Assembly (NCBI GenBank): GCA_003254885.1
Contig: QANT01005201.1
Coordinates: 1-64,000, forward strand
Origin: Purshia tridentata
Lineage: Eukaryota > Streptophyta > Magnoliopsida > Rosales > Rosaceae
DNA: 64,000 bases
Reading direction: 5' to 3'
A model generated the notes under the pieces. It was not told where the DNA came from. It did no database searches and saw only the letters and a list, made by a program, of their open reading frames with translations. Below, piece by piece: positions 37,000-48,120 of this stretch (the stretch's first letter is position 1; every line of letters starts with the position of its first letter). The position numbers were made by a program, and so were the translations under genes.

Positions 37000-39544
37000 A
37001 TGATTACGTTTATGGATTCGAAAGAGAAGGTGAAGGAGGGAGAGAAGTGCTTGGACCCTCAGCTATGGCACGCCTGTGCAGGAGGCATGGTTCAAATGCC
37101 GGGAGTGAATGCCAAGGTGTTCTACTTCCCTCAGGGGCATGCCGAGCACGCATGTGGCCCTGTCGATTTCAGAAACTGCCAGAGGGTCCCGCCGTACATA
37201 CTCTGCAGGGTCTCTGCAATCAAGTTCATGGCTGATCCTGAGACTGATGAGGTGTATGCAAAAATTAGGCTGGTCCCTTTGGGTGCTAATGAGGCTGGTT
37301 ATGATGATGATGGAGTTGGAGTTGGAGGGCTTAATGGATCCGAAGCACAGGATAAACCAGCTTCGTTTGCCAAAACGCTGACCCAATCCGACGCAAACAA
37401 TGGCGGCGGCTTCTCTGTCCCGCGGTATTGTGCTGAAACCATTTTTCCGAGGTTGGACTACTCGGCGGATCCGCCTGTGCAGACAATTCTTGCTAAGGAC
37501 GTTCATGGCGAGACTTGGAAGTTTAGGCACATTTATAGGGGGACGCCTAGGAGGCATTTGTTGACCACTGGCTGGAGCACTTTTGTGAACCACAAAAAGC
37601 TTGTTGCTGGGGACTCAATTGTGTTTTTGAGGGCGGAGAACGGCGATCTTTGCGTTGGGATTCGGAGAGCAAAGCGGGGGATTGGAGGTGGACCGGAGTC
37701 TTCTTCCGGGTGGAATCCCGCGGGTGGGAATTGCGCGATGCAATATGGAGGCTTCTCGGCTTTTCTGAGGGAGGATGAGAGCAAACTAATCAGAAATGGC
37801 AATGGGAATGCCTCGAATTCGAATGGGAGTGTAATGGGGAAGGGGAAAGTCGGCCCTGAATCGGTTTTAGAAGCTGCAACTCTTGCTGCAAATCGACAGC
37901 CCTTCGAGGTTGTTTACTACCCGCGAGCAAGTACTCCCGAGTTCTGTGTCAAAGCCTCCTTAGTGAAAGCAGCATTGCAGATCCGCTGGTGTCCGGGAAT
38001 GCGATTCAAGATGGCCTTTGAAACTGAGGATTCGTCGCGGATCAGTTGGTTCATGGGAACTATATCCTCTGTTCAGGTTGCTGAGCCTCTCCGCTGGCCT
38101 GAGTCACCTTGGAGGCTGCTCCAGGTACTTTACAGATCTTTACTCCTTTCACTTGGCTCTGCTTTATATATGCTTCTTCTGTTCAAGTTTGATCTGTTTA
38201 TGTATCAGCTTATTAGTTTTTAGATGCTTGTTTATGGTTTCACAGATAGCTTCACTTTTGATTTTACTGTTCTACAACCAAAATCCCAGTGTCATTTGGA
38301 CTGCATTATTATTTTTCTGTAGAAATCACTATGTAAGCTTGAAGTTGACCAAATGGGCTTTACCCCGCTCACGTAGTAAATGTTTTCTAAATTTGGTGAC
38401 CAATTGCATCCTATGGTTCTCTGAACTCATATGTTGCAGGTTAGCTGGGATGAACCTGATTTACTTCAAAATGTGAAGCGCGTTAGCCCATGGTTGGTAG
38501 AATTGGTATCGAACATGCCCGCCATTCATCTGACACCCTTCTCGCCGCCCAGGAAGAAGATGAGACTGCCACAACACCCTGATTTCCCATTTGAAGGTCA
38601 AATTCCAATGCCAACATTCTCCGGAAACCTCCTTGGACCCAGCGGCCCCTTCGGTTGTCTGCCCGAAAAAACTCCTGCTGGCATGCAGGGAGCCAGGCAT
38701 GCTCATTATGGTCTATCCTTATCAGATCTCCACCTCAACAAACTGCAGACAGGTCTACTTCAGGCTAGTTTCCCGCCACCACTTGATCACGCTGCTACGC
38801 CAACCAAAGTTTCCAATAACGTGATGATTCAAAAACCTACCATGAGCGAGAATGTGTCTTGCATGTTGACAATGGCACATTCCACCCAGACTTCAAAGAA
38901 ACCAGATGATGTAAAGCCCCCACAACTCATGCTCTTTGGTCAACCGATACTTACTGAGCAGCAGATCTCTCTGAGCTGCTCTGGCGATACAGTCTCACCC
39001 GTTCTTACTGGAAATAGTTCATCAGATGGGGGCAATGCAGAGAAAATGGCAAATCTTTCTGAGAATTCTGGATCTGCACTTCACCAACAATGCCTACAAG
39101 AGCGCTCATCTTGTGAAGGTTTCCAATGGTACAAGGATACTCGCCACGAAACTGAACCAAATTCAGAAACTGGTCACTGTAAAGTCTTCATGGAGTCTGA
39201 AGATGTAGGCCGCACTCTTGACCTTTCACTGCTTGGTTCCTATGATGAATTGTATAGAAAACTGGCAGACATGTTTGGCATAGAAAACTCTGAGATGCTA
39301 AACCATGTTCTCTATCGAGACGTCACTGGTGCAGTCAAACACATTGGAGATGAACCATTCAGGTATGAATCAACTCCCATTGTTCTTGTAATAAATAATT
39401 ATTAATTACCTTTTAATTATTAAATGAATGGTTTGTAAGGTAATATGCTGATCAATTTATTGTTGAAGTTGCAGTGACTTCATGAAAACAGCAAGAAGAT
39501 TGACGATTCTAATGGATTCAGGCAGCAACAATGTAGGAATGTAA
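37000..39544 (+). CDS. ARF16: Auxin response factor, ARF10/16 clade (miR160 target)
   Basis: Exons 37000-38124, 38440-39362 and 39475-39544 code 705 residues. ARFs are nuclear proteins that bind TGTC auxin elements; the ARF10/16/17 clade is generally repressive and acts in root cap, seed and leaf development. The start MITFMDSKEKVKEGEK leads into LDPQLWHACAGG. The B3 DNA-binding domain spans about 122-230 (FAKTLTQSDANNGGGFSVPR). The ARF middle domain spans about 289-372 (ending RWPESPWRLLQ, VSWDEP). The middle region is Ser/Pro/Leu-rich rather than Gln-rich, as in repressor ARFs. A C-terminal PB1 part (GRTLDLSLLGSYDELYRKLADMF) is present. A miR160 site lies in exon 2. The few-exon structure is typical of this clade. 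The choice of ARF16 over ARF10 or ARF18 naming is by resemblance. Confidence 0.96.
38679..38699 (+). promoter_or_regulatory. miR160 target site in ARF exon 2
   Basis: The 21 bases coding through AGMQGARHA (residues from 455) are complementary to the conserved plant miR160. The only departure is a G:U pair at the seventh base of the site. Cleavage is expected opposite miRNA positions 10-11, near 38689/38690. This site marks the ARF10/16/17 clade. Confidence 0.93.
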
Positions 39545-41340
39545 AGAAAGAAAGAATTAAAACCCTGATTGAATTGTACAGCTGGTTGATAAAATCCTCT
39601 GTTCCAATGCTGACCTTTTACCCTTCTTCAAGTTCGCGGGAGAAGCCGCTCTGATCCAATTTTCAAGCTTCCAATCTAAAAAGTTTTTTTAATTTTTCTT
39701 CCTTTTGTCCATTACAATATCATTTGCTCAGCAGTTTTGTTGGTTTTGGCTTTTTCCAGGTTTCTCCCTTCTTTTTCTCCCCTTTTTGGAAAGCCAAATC
39801 CTACAAGTACAAGTAGTTTTTGTAGGAGTTGGCATTATTGTACTTAAAGCCTTTTGATAATTGATTAAGTCTTCTAAGAAGGCATGCTTAATTGAGTGAA
39901 AATGTACATTAGATAGACACTGGAACTGAGTTTGAGTAGAAGGAAATTCCTATTTGTCTTCTTCCATATGTAGTTTGAACTTGCAAGGAAGTGAATGCAT
40001 TTTGCTTGGTAATTCTAGCCATCTCTTTTACTTCAAGTGTTTGTTTTTGTGTTCCCCATTATTGCTTTATTAAAGGCCTGGTCTCTTGAAGTTGTAAGCA
40101 TCACATATTGCAAAGTATTGTATGTGGCATTTTCTATGCCTTTCTTTCCTTTTTAACTTCGTGGTTGGTGGATCAAGAATTTAAGAATATCCTTTCTTTT
40201 CTCTTTTGTGTTATTTTTGTTTCTTTCTTGTATAAATTTTTGAAACCATTCTTTTAAGATATTAAACTTTCATATAACGAGTATATACACTCAATGGTGC
40301 CTATATCTCGCATCACGTGTACGTAATCGGTAAGTTTTGTTGGACACTCAAATATGATTACCAATAAGAAAGGGATCCCAAACTTTGTTGTCAAACGAGT
40401 ATAATTTAGAAGTGGAGGTGTGCATCATAGAAAAAGAAGGGGGTTGGTTCCGTGCATGACCAAGAAAAGGAGTTGGTTAAAGGTCTAATCAATGTTCACC
40501 ATCAGGTTATAAAATACAAGTTTTCAAGGTGAGTTGACTTAATCCTCTCATAATCATCCCAATTCTCATGGTTTGTTAAAGAGAATCAGATGTTTTACAC
40601 GACAACAGATTTTCAGGGATTATAATCAAGAATCCCCAGCTACCACAAGACTGCCACATGTAATTGAAGAAAATGAAGTTTGTTAGTTGAAAATTTCTAC
40701 CAATCTTTTTATTTGTGTGACCGAAACTCCAACCTTAAAATGAATAAGATAAAACTCATTTATATTCAAAAGTCACTTGTATCTGCACCATAGCAAGATC
40801 CTTAGTTTATGTCGGTCGGTGTGGTAGAATGAACCTTGTTTTTATGAGCTGAAAATGGAGTTAAAGCCTCAAAAATTGGACTGGATAAGAAGTAAATAAA
40901 TAAATAAACTAATTGTCCCAATCTTGACGCCACAAAGTGTGGGATACTTACTTTATAGTAAATTATTTTAAATTATTTAACTACTACTTGGAAGTTGGAA
41001 GTAAAATAATGGTTTTTATTTTTATGGGGATTGCAAAACAAAAATTGTCAAACACAAAGTCAATAACCATTACGTGGGGATAAACAAAACAGCAGCAAAG
41101 GAGCTGGAAAGCAAAGGCAAAGCTAAAAGCCAAGGCGTAGAAGCAGAAAGGATTCAAGAAAAAGGAACAAACAAACAAAAACCACATTCTGTCTCTTCAT
41201 GACTTTAATCCGCCGCACGTGCGAACCCGGCGGGTCCCACATGGACCTCCAACTCTCAATAATGGATTCACGTGCGGGCCTTCGTCAGCTGAGCTCGGTA
41301 AGAGAAAAACTTTCGCTTCTGTTACGCCGTTTCGTTGACC
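39545..41340. other. 3' flank of ARF and gene-free DNA
   Basis: The 3' UTR probably covers a few hundred bases after the stop. No further gene is seen. The pyrimidine-rich frames are low complexity. Confidence 0.55.
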
Positions 41341-41366
41341 GCGCTGTTCCTTTTGCTTTCCCGATT

Positions 41367-41592
41367 TTCACAATTTTATTACGAAAACGTTGTCGTTTTG
41401 TCTTCACTAATAAGTTCACGAACCGGTAACGGGTAACCACCCGGCGGCCCACTTCTCGGGTCGGACCCACAGCCAGTTATTTCGATTTCTCATTTCACAA
41501 TTTTATTACGAAAACGTTGTCGTTTTGCCTTCACTAATAAGTTCACGAACCGGTAACGGGTCGGACCCACAGCCAGTTATTTCGATTTCTCG
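41367..41592. repeat. Tandem duplication (~127-bp spacing) with an internal deletion in copy 2
   Basis: Copy 1 (41367-41492) and copy 2 (41494-41592) both run from 'ttcacaattttattacgaaa' to 'agttatttcgatttctc'. Copy 2 lacks about 27 bases between two 'cgggt' strings, consistent with loss at a short repeat. The unit is CG-rich and carries a doubled 'aacgttgtcgtttt' stretch. Confidence 0.88.
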
Positions 41593-41967
41593 TGGTGTCA
41601 TTGCAATAACAATTGAATTGAATTATATTGTAGTGATCAACTCAACTCAGTCGTTTTCCATTTTAAATTAATAGGCAGGGACCAAACACAGGTAATCTCA
41701 TATGGATAAGTCGTTGGTAGACCCTATCCACAACGGTGTCAAAAATGTTTTCATATTGATCAAAGAAAAAGTTAGAAAACCATTTTCTTTGGTAGACAAA
41801 TTAATGCTCTGTGTTTTTTTTTGGAGAACCACTTTGATTGATACTTCTTTTGAAAATGTTGTTAGAAAATATGCACACCAACCCTCGTGATATTGATCTT
41901 GAAATTACTTAAATTCTAAAATAGAGAGAATCATAGCAATAATATTCGAACTTTATGAGTTTATCTC

Positions 41968-42278
41968 AAGTATCATTTTGGTCAACTAACTTATTTTTTG
42001 AATCATATAGTCCACAAACCTTCACATGTGTATCACTTTAGTCAATTTCATTTATATTTTTTCGTCAATTAATTTTGGTCGAGTATATTACATTGAGAAA
42101 AGAAATAATAGATGAGTTACCAGTTTTACCTTTCAAAATGGCTCACATATTTGACATGTGACTCAAATTAATGGAAAAAGTAGATAAAATTGATGGAATA
42201 AACTTAAGTGATACACGAGTGAAAATTCAAAGACTATAGAATTCAAAAAACAAGTTCGTAGACCAAAATAATAATGAG
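41968..42278. mobile_element. Long inverted repeat, MITE/MULE-like
   Basis: The left arm (41968 to about 42081) and right arm (about 42160-42278) are inverted copies, roughly 115 bases each. They match at runs such as 'attttggtc', 'ttgttttttgaatt' with its left counterpart 'ttattttttgaatc', 'tatagtc' and 'gtgtatcactt'. The loop is about 80 bases. Long terminal inverted repeats without coding DNA fit a non-autonomous Mutator-like or fold-back element. Ends and target duplication are not resolved. Confidence 0.7.
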
Positions 42279-44999
42279 GGTAAAATGCGATGACCATTAT
42301 TGTTATGTGCTCTTCTAAAATATGTATATCCCAAGAAAAGTGAATGCACATGAATTTATTTGAGTATACATGTGAATAACATGTAAAAAAAATAAATAGA
42401 AGATAAAAAATGATGCATATGATAGAAGCATTCAATAATAATCTAATCTACTATTTGGGTTCAATAAAAAGCATATCTTAAAATTAAACTTTTATCATCT
42501 CATTTTATCTCACTATATCATTTGAGTTAAAATCTATAAACAAAAACACCTCTAAATTACATATACATGACTTTGACATTTTGGGTGCGGGTGGGAGTAG
42601 GGATGGCTATGGGGCGAGTCGGGGATGGAAATGACATTACCATCCCCATTTCTGTCGGAGATGGGAATCACTTTACCATCCCCGATAAATAAATCCTTGA
42701 TCTCTAATTCTCATATTGTTTTCGAAATCATCCCGTATAAGGTCGGGTCCCCAGGGGGTTATCACCATCCCTAGGTGGGGGGATGGGCATAGCAATTAAA
42801 ATGTTTGCCTCATTCAATTTGTGCAAGTGGGGGACATTTAATTTGACAACCCCCGTAGATGAATACCATATTAAGGGGAAAGGGTTGCAAATAGTCAAGT
42901 AATGAAGGGGTGGTCAAATACTCAAAGCACAAACAGAGAGGAAAAAAAAGGAGACAAAAACCCTTCCCAAAGCATTGTTTCTGTCTTTGTTTTTATTTTT
43001 TGGTTATAATTACTTTGTTTTCAGTTCCCACTTTCTCCACCATACATGGCATGGTTTCTACCTAGAAAATTAAACAAACACTATCCTTCATTCATATATA
43101 TGAGCCCTTCTTTAGTCCGGAAATCACCATCCAACCATGAAAATTATACTCTATTATCAATAATGAATTCTCAAAATTCATTTAAGAATTATAATTGTAT
43201 TTGTATGACATACATATAACATCATAACTTTTCTTAAATTTTTTATAATATACTCTCAAAATCAATCTAAAAGTCACAAGTTTGTGTATAGGACACACGG
43301 GTGTGCACCATTATATCAATTATATAAAGTAAAGCATTATTGTATATTTGTCTTGGTGTGAGCTGAGGGACCATGAGCATGAGATGAGAGACCATGACCT
43401 CCTCCTAGGGATTACTTGACTATAGAAATTTAGAATTACGCCAAGGAAGTGTCAGTTTTGGAAGTAGGTTTTTTTTTTTTTTTTGGAGTTTTGAGAGATC
43501 CAAGTAACGGGAAAAGGGCCAGTGTAGAAGGGACAAGTGCGTCATCAACATTATTGTCTAAACTGTCTGTGTCTACTCTGCTACCATATTTGACCTTTAG
43601 GGATTAGTAGCCTTTGTTGCCATTTGCCACTTGCCATTTTCCTTTCTCATTATTTTTGTCTTCTTTCAACTTTCAACACTTCATTATTGCTCATTTGCTC
43701 ACAACTTCACAAGGCTTTTCTCTTTTTAACCCATTTAAGTATTTAATTTCATGGATTGATACATTTACCTCAAAATTACAGCCATGTATGTAGATTTTTT
43801 TTTTTCTTTTCTTATTCCTTATATGATTTGAATGGTTTGATGATTTGTTATCTTTACGAGTAGACATACTTGAGACTAAAATTTGGGTTCTAAAAGTATT
43901 TGATGTTAACTACTATATAAGTAAAATGAAAAAACTTCACTTGCACAATTCTTGCATACCGATTTTTTTTATCCATTTAATATATTGCCAACTAGTCTAA
44001 TATTAAAAATCACTTCAATGAATCTCAATTTCTTGTGAAGTGGATTAAAAAATGGTGCTGAAATATTTTTATAAAATAGCTATTTCATCCAAAATGAAAA
44101 ACATGAATTTAACGCAAAAAAACAAAAGAGAAAATAGAAAAGCAAGACTTTTTTGCAAATTGAAGGGGCTTTTATTACGGTATAATAAGTTAGTAAGTTA
44201 TGGACCCGCGCACCCGACTTTTCTCAGTTCTGGTTATGGTCCCTATCGGGTCCGCGTCTCTTCCTAAAACGACAGAGATTCTGATGACGTGGCAAACTAC
44301 CACGCCCCCCGTGTGCTGTGGTCCCCACAATCTTTTCCGACCGACATGCATATGTATGATTCCGCCATTCACACGTACACGTATCACTGAAAGCGACATG
44401 TCGTCTAATTTTTATGTGAGGGCCCGAGGCCTCGAATATTGCCTTGGGCTAATGCTTAGCTAAGAGATAAGGTTTAATAGAAATGGGTCAGAATCGGCCC
44501 ACATTTATTTTTCTGGGCCAACATCTACACATTGGTCCACTTACTGTTAAGCCACCGTCTCATGTGGATTGAAAATGATAGCACAACAAAGTACTGAGGA
44601 AACGGGTTAACGAGTTAATTAAGATTGGTTAATGTTTGATCTCTTTCAATTAAGCTAGGTCAAAGTTGAAACTCTTTCAATGAATTCAAAGATAGGTTAA
44701 AATCTGAGTATGCGAATGTGTATTAATGCATAAATATTTGAAATTACATAGGCACCCAGTTTGTGAGGTTCACTTTAGTTTTAATACTCCAGCCATCCAT
44801 TTAGTGAGCTGGCAGAGAGCAAGAAAAGAACACTGATAAGAATTTGGTATTGACGGTCAAGATTGGACGGGCACACGATTTTCAGGATAAGCAGGCCTCT
44901 ACTATTTTGGCAATTTAACAAATGTTACTTAGAAATCTTAAATTCATTGGGAGGAAGTGAGGATCAAGCACAAAATATACGCATTATGCATAGTCACCA
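42279..44999. other. Gene-free DNA with a GC-rich promoter-like island
   Basis: No recognisable gene. A 'gatgggg/ccatcccc'-rich patch at 42590-42790 resembles a common plant repeat of unknown class. A CG-rich patch with GACGTGGC and ACGTGT-type motifs lies at 44195-44440. The open frames there (87 codons on +, 69 on -) show no domain. Confidence 0.5.
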
Positions 45000-45017
45000 C
45001 CGCAGACCATCATTAGT

Positions 45018-45292
45018 ACCACTCCAAAGCAAATTCATTCAACACAAATATATGAAGTTGACACTGAGATATAGGTAGCCGAAACACTTCATCAACAAGT
45101 AGTTTTCAGAAATATATATAAGCTTTCATCATCCTAGGGTTGTTGCGTTACATACAACACCATTACTACCACTGCAAAGCAAATTCATCCAACATAAATG
45201 TATGAAGTTTACATTTAGAAATAGACAGCCGAAGCATTTCATAACCAAGTAGTTTTCAGAAACATATAATCTGCACCATCCTACGGTTCGAG
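45018..45292. repeat. Diverged tandem duplication of ~150 bp
   Basis: Copy 1 (45018-45143) and copy 2 (45168-45292) share 'caaagcaaattcat', 'aagtagttttcagaaa' and 'catcctagggtt'/'catcctacggtt', at roughly 85 percent identity. On the minus strand this lies just beyond an acceptor-like 'ttgttttcag' (45368-45377), so it might belong to a spliced UBL5 3' UTR; that is inference. Confidence 0.8.
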
Positions 45293-45377
45293 TACATTCA
45301 ACACCACCTCTTATAGAGACTAAACATTAGCCCCACTGCCAGTGCATTGTTATCTGAAGGCAAGCACCTGAAAACAA

Positions 45378-46440
45378 ACAAATTTATGTGTTAGTATTCT
45401 GAAACTTCAAAAACAAGAAGAAAGCTTGGGATGCACCTTCATCATCACCATTAGGCAGAAACAGCCTTGATAAATGATGACAAGTCCTCGACCAAATAAC
45501 ATTTGTATTTACAGAGAAACTATTGAGTGATGCAAGCAAAATTCAATAGAGCTTAATTGATTTTCTAATATCAGCAAATTGATAACTGCCTTAATGAGCA
45601 TATATTGAAACAACTTGGACTATTAACATATGCCAGTTTTTAAAATAAGTCCAGTATAGAACTAACAATTGAACACAACAAAAACCTCAATAACCCAACA
45701 TAATCAAATTCATTACGAACCACTCTGAAAACATGCACAGATAGAGCATCATTTACATAAGCTAGTAGACGCACAGCCTCGGAACACAAGTAAACTCTGA
45801 AAAATTAAAGTTGTACAGCACTCCCAACATTAGTTATGGGACTGGAAAGGAGATTTGTGGGACTCCCCTCACCAACATCCTTGAGAAGTAATTAGGAGTT
45901 CCCTTTGATCCACTCTAGAATGAAAACCGAAACTTATAATGAAGTCATTGAGAAAGATCAAAGTAGTCAGGTCCTTGAAAGGAAAAGTTGTGGCAGGAGA
46001 TAACATTCAAGTTCCAGTTTACACAATGCAAGCAAATAAGTTTGCAAGTCCCAGGACACAATAAATACGCAGTTTTTGTGGAGAAGCTCTTTTACCATGT
46101 CAAAAATTCATCTTACAAATGGGATGGTGTATGCGGTCCAAAGCAAAGGGTGGTCTGGCAATTAAAAGGATACAGTTAATGTACAGTACCTATCTCAAGC
46201 AATTCTAGTTGGAGCCAGGAAGATCATGCAAAGAGATGATGGTCTTTGGGCCAAAACGTTTAGATACAAGTATATGAAAGCTACTACTCAGTACTAACTT
46301 GGGTTTCTGGGATAAGAAAGTACAGGCTATCTGTAAGGTGCGGCAGAGAGGCTTAAACTGAAGAGTGGGTAACTCCAGTTTTTCTATTAGCTTAGAGTTT
46401 ACCAGAAATATGCACTATTAATCTTTGCTTCACTATGTCA
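45378..46440. other. No coding gene seen; possible UBL5 3' UTR intron
   Basis: No domain-bearing frame on either strand. The strong acceptor on the minus strand near 45368-45377 raises the possibility that 45378 to about 46930 is an intron downstream of the UBL5 stop codon. No donor is certain. Confidence 0.3.
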
Positions 46441-46810
46441 TAGCCATAGAATCCAATTTCTTAGCAGCACAACCAAAATTCTGAACTAGTAATGTTTAAA
46501 TTTGACAAGGAAATTAAGAACTAGTCAAGGCCATAGAACCCAATTTCTTTGCGGTACAACCAAGATTAGAACTAGTAATGATTAAAATTCGACAAGGAAA
46601 TTAAGAACTAATCATGGCCATAGAACCCAATTTCTTTGCGGTACAACCAAAATTAGAAATAGTACTGATTAAAATTCGACAAGGAAATTAAGAACTAGCC
46701 ATAGCCATAGCCATAGCCATAGCCATCGCCATAGCCATCGCCATAGCCATAGCCATAGCAACAGAACCCAATTTCTTAGGGGCACAACCAAAATTAAGAA
46801 CTAGCAAATT
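46441..46810. repeat. 87-bp minisatellite (about 3.5-4 units) with an inserted hexamer array
   Basis: Units begin with 'ccatagaa(t/c)ccaatttctt' at 46444, 46531 and 46618 (exact 87-bp spacing), and a partial unit follows at about 46757. Between the third and the partial unit lies a (TAGCCA)n array at 46697-46759, about ten copies with two variant units (catcgc). Confidence 0.92.
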
Positions 46811-46950
46811 AAGTAAGATAGGCAAAACCCGAAAGACCCAATCTGCCCAATAAATTAAAAACCCTAAAACATCCACAGAATTGCAAAAATTGAGTGTAAA
46901 GATTAGAAATTTAGCATGAGAGTGGACACAAACGAAGAGAGCCCGAACCT

Positions 46951-47172
46951 TCAGTTGTAATAGAGCTCAAGGCCCATGCCGTCATGGATTTCGTAGTCCT
47001 TGAGAGTGATATGGTCCTTGTAGACGTTGTACCACTTCTGGATTCGAATCTTGTCGGAGCGGGTACCCGTCTGAGCGGCCACCAGCTTCTTGAGGTCCCC
47101 AATGGTGTCGTCCTCGTTGCACTTCACCTTCACCTTCTTCCCCAGCCGATCGTTAAGCACCACCTCGATCAT
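46951..47172 (-). CDS. UBL5: Ubiquitin-like protein 5 (UBL5/Hub1)
   Basis: A single uninterrupted frame of 73 residues, the exact family length, reads [19 protein letters not shown] through to [14 protein letters not shown]5/Hub1 has a ubiquitin fold but no C-terminal Gly-Gly; it ends in a Tyr-Tyr pair plus one residue and is not conjugated in the usual way. It binds the spliceosomal factor Snu66 and tunes pre-mRNA splicing in the nucleus. [20 protein letters not shown] is the conserved central helix region. The coding sequence has high GC, unlike its flanks, and no intron. The gene is intact. A minisatellite lies about 140 bp past the stop. Confidence 0.97.
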   Translation of the reverse strand: MIEVVLNDRLGKKVKVKCNEDDTIGDLKKLVAAQTGTRSDKIRIQKWYNVYKDHITLKDYEIHDGMGLELYYN

Positions 47173-48049
47173 CTTCGATTCTCAATGAAAAATAAACTCA
47201 ACCCTAAACCAACTGAGAGACCCAAAATACCCACAGACAATCGAGAAAGATTAATATACAACTCTCAGGGACTTTATGGTCTTTTTATATCCTTGCAGAG
47301 GACGGTCTTGCCCTCGCCGACTACAAGTTTACTTTCCACCCTTGTTTCATGTCAATCCTTATTCCTTGTCCCACACGTATTGAGATTTTACAAAAGACTA
47401 TAGTCTTATAGATACTCATCTTCAAATTATATCATATTTGACATTTTACCATCTTAATTAAACTTTTTACACTTGTTCTCAGACAAAAGCTACATATTCA
47501 AAACTAATGAAAAAAGTTATTCAAATCCATTATGAATGAATTGATTCGGTTTATGTCGGAGAAAAATTCAAACCGGTTAGATTTGTTTGATTCGGAGGTT
47601 TTCACACCAATTCGGACTGTATCCCCCAACCCTCATCGTTGTATACAATTATACTCTGTTATAAACAATATTACTTTGGTTATGAATTTATGATAATACG
47701 TGCAAGTCACTTGGTCTAAGTTACAAAGAAGCATTATGTAATTGGCATCTGGGGCAAAAAGGAGTCGTTGCAATTGGTGCACCAAGTCACCAACATCAAA
47801 AGTGACAGCAAAAGTGTTGTTGGGTCACTCCACTCACTCATCACCGAGTCTGGCAGGAGCAGCACGCCACAGATGACTGATGATGAGAACTAGACAACAA
47901 AACCCATCAATTCCATCCATTTCTGATTCGGGTTCTTCTTCTTCTTCTTCCCCTTCAATTCCTTCACCAAACAAACACCAATTCAGCTGAAAAAGCAGAA
48001 ATCTTGATTCTCGTTGAGGGAGATGGGATGGTTCTAAGATCACTGTCTG

Positions 48050-48086
<37 letters not shown>

Positions 48087-48120
48087 TAGACTATAGAGAG
48101 AGAGAAAGAGAGCGAGAGCG
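47173..48120. promoter_or_regulatory. Divergent intergenic region between UBL5 and the CASP-like gene
   Basis: UBL5 and the CASP-like gene face away from each other, so both promoters lie here. Near the CASP-like start are a short (gagagt)n repeat (48055-48086) and a GA tract (48094-48110), probably in its leader. No further gene is seen. Confidence 0.55.

Noticed and set aside
37063-37802. Long antisense frames (176 and 89 codons) across the ARF B3 region
   Set aside because: They are shadows of a GC-rich coding exon on the opposite strand.
44200-44463. 87-codon frame in a CG-rich patch
   Set aside because: No domain; the patch looks regulatory rather than coding.
46688-46876. Minus-strand frame with a repeated Ala-Met tail
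   Set aside because: The tail is a translation of the (TAGCCA)n hexamer array; no family resemblance and no start context.
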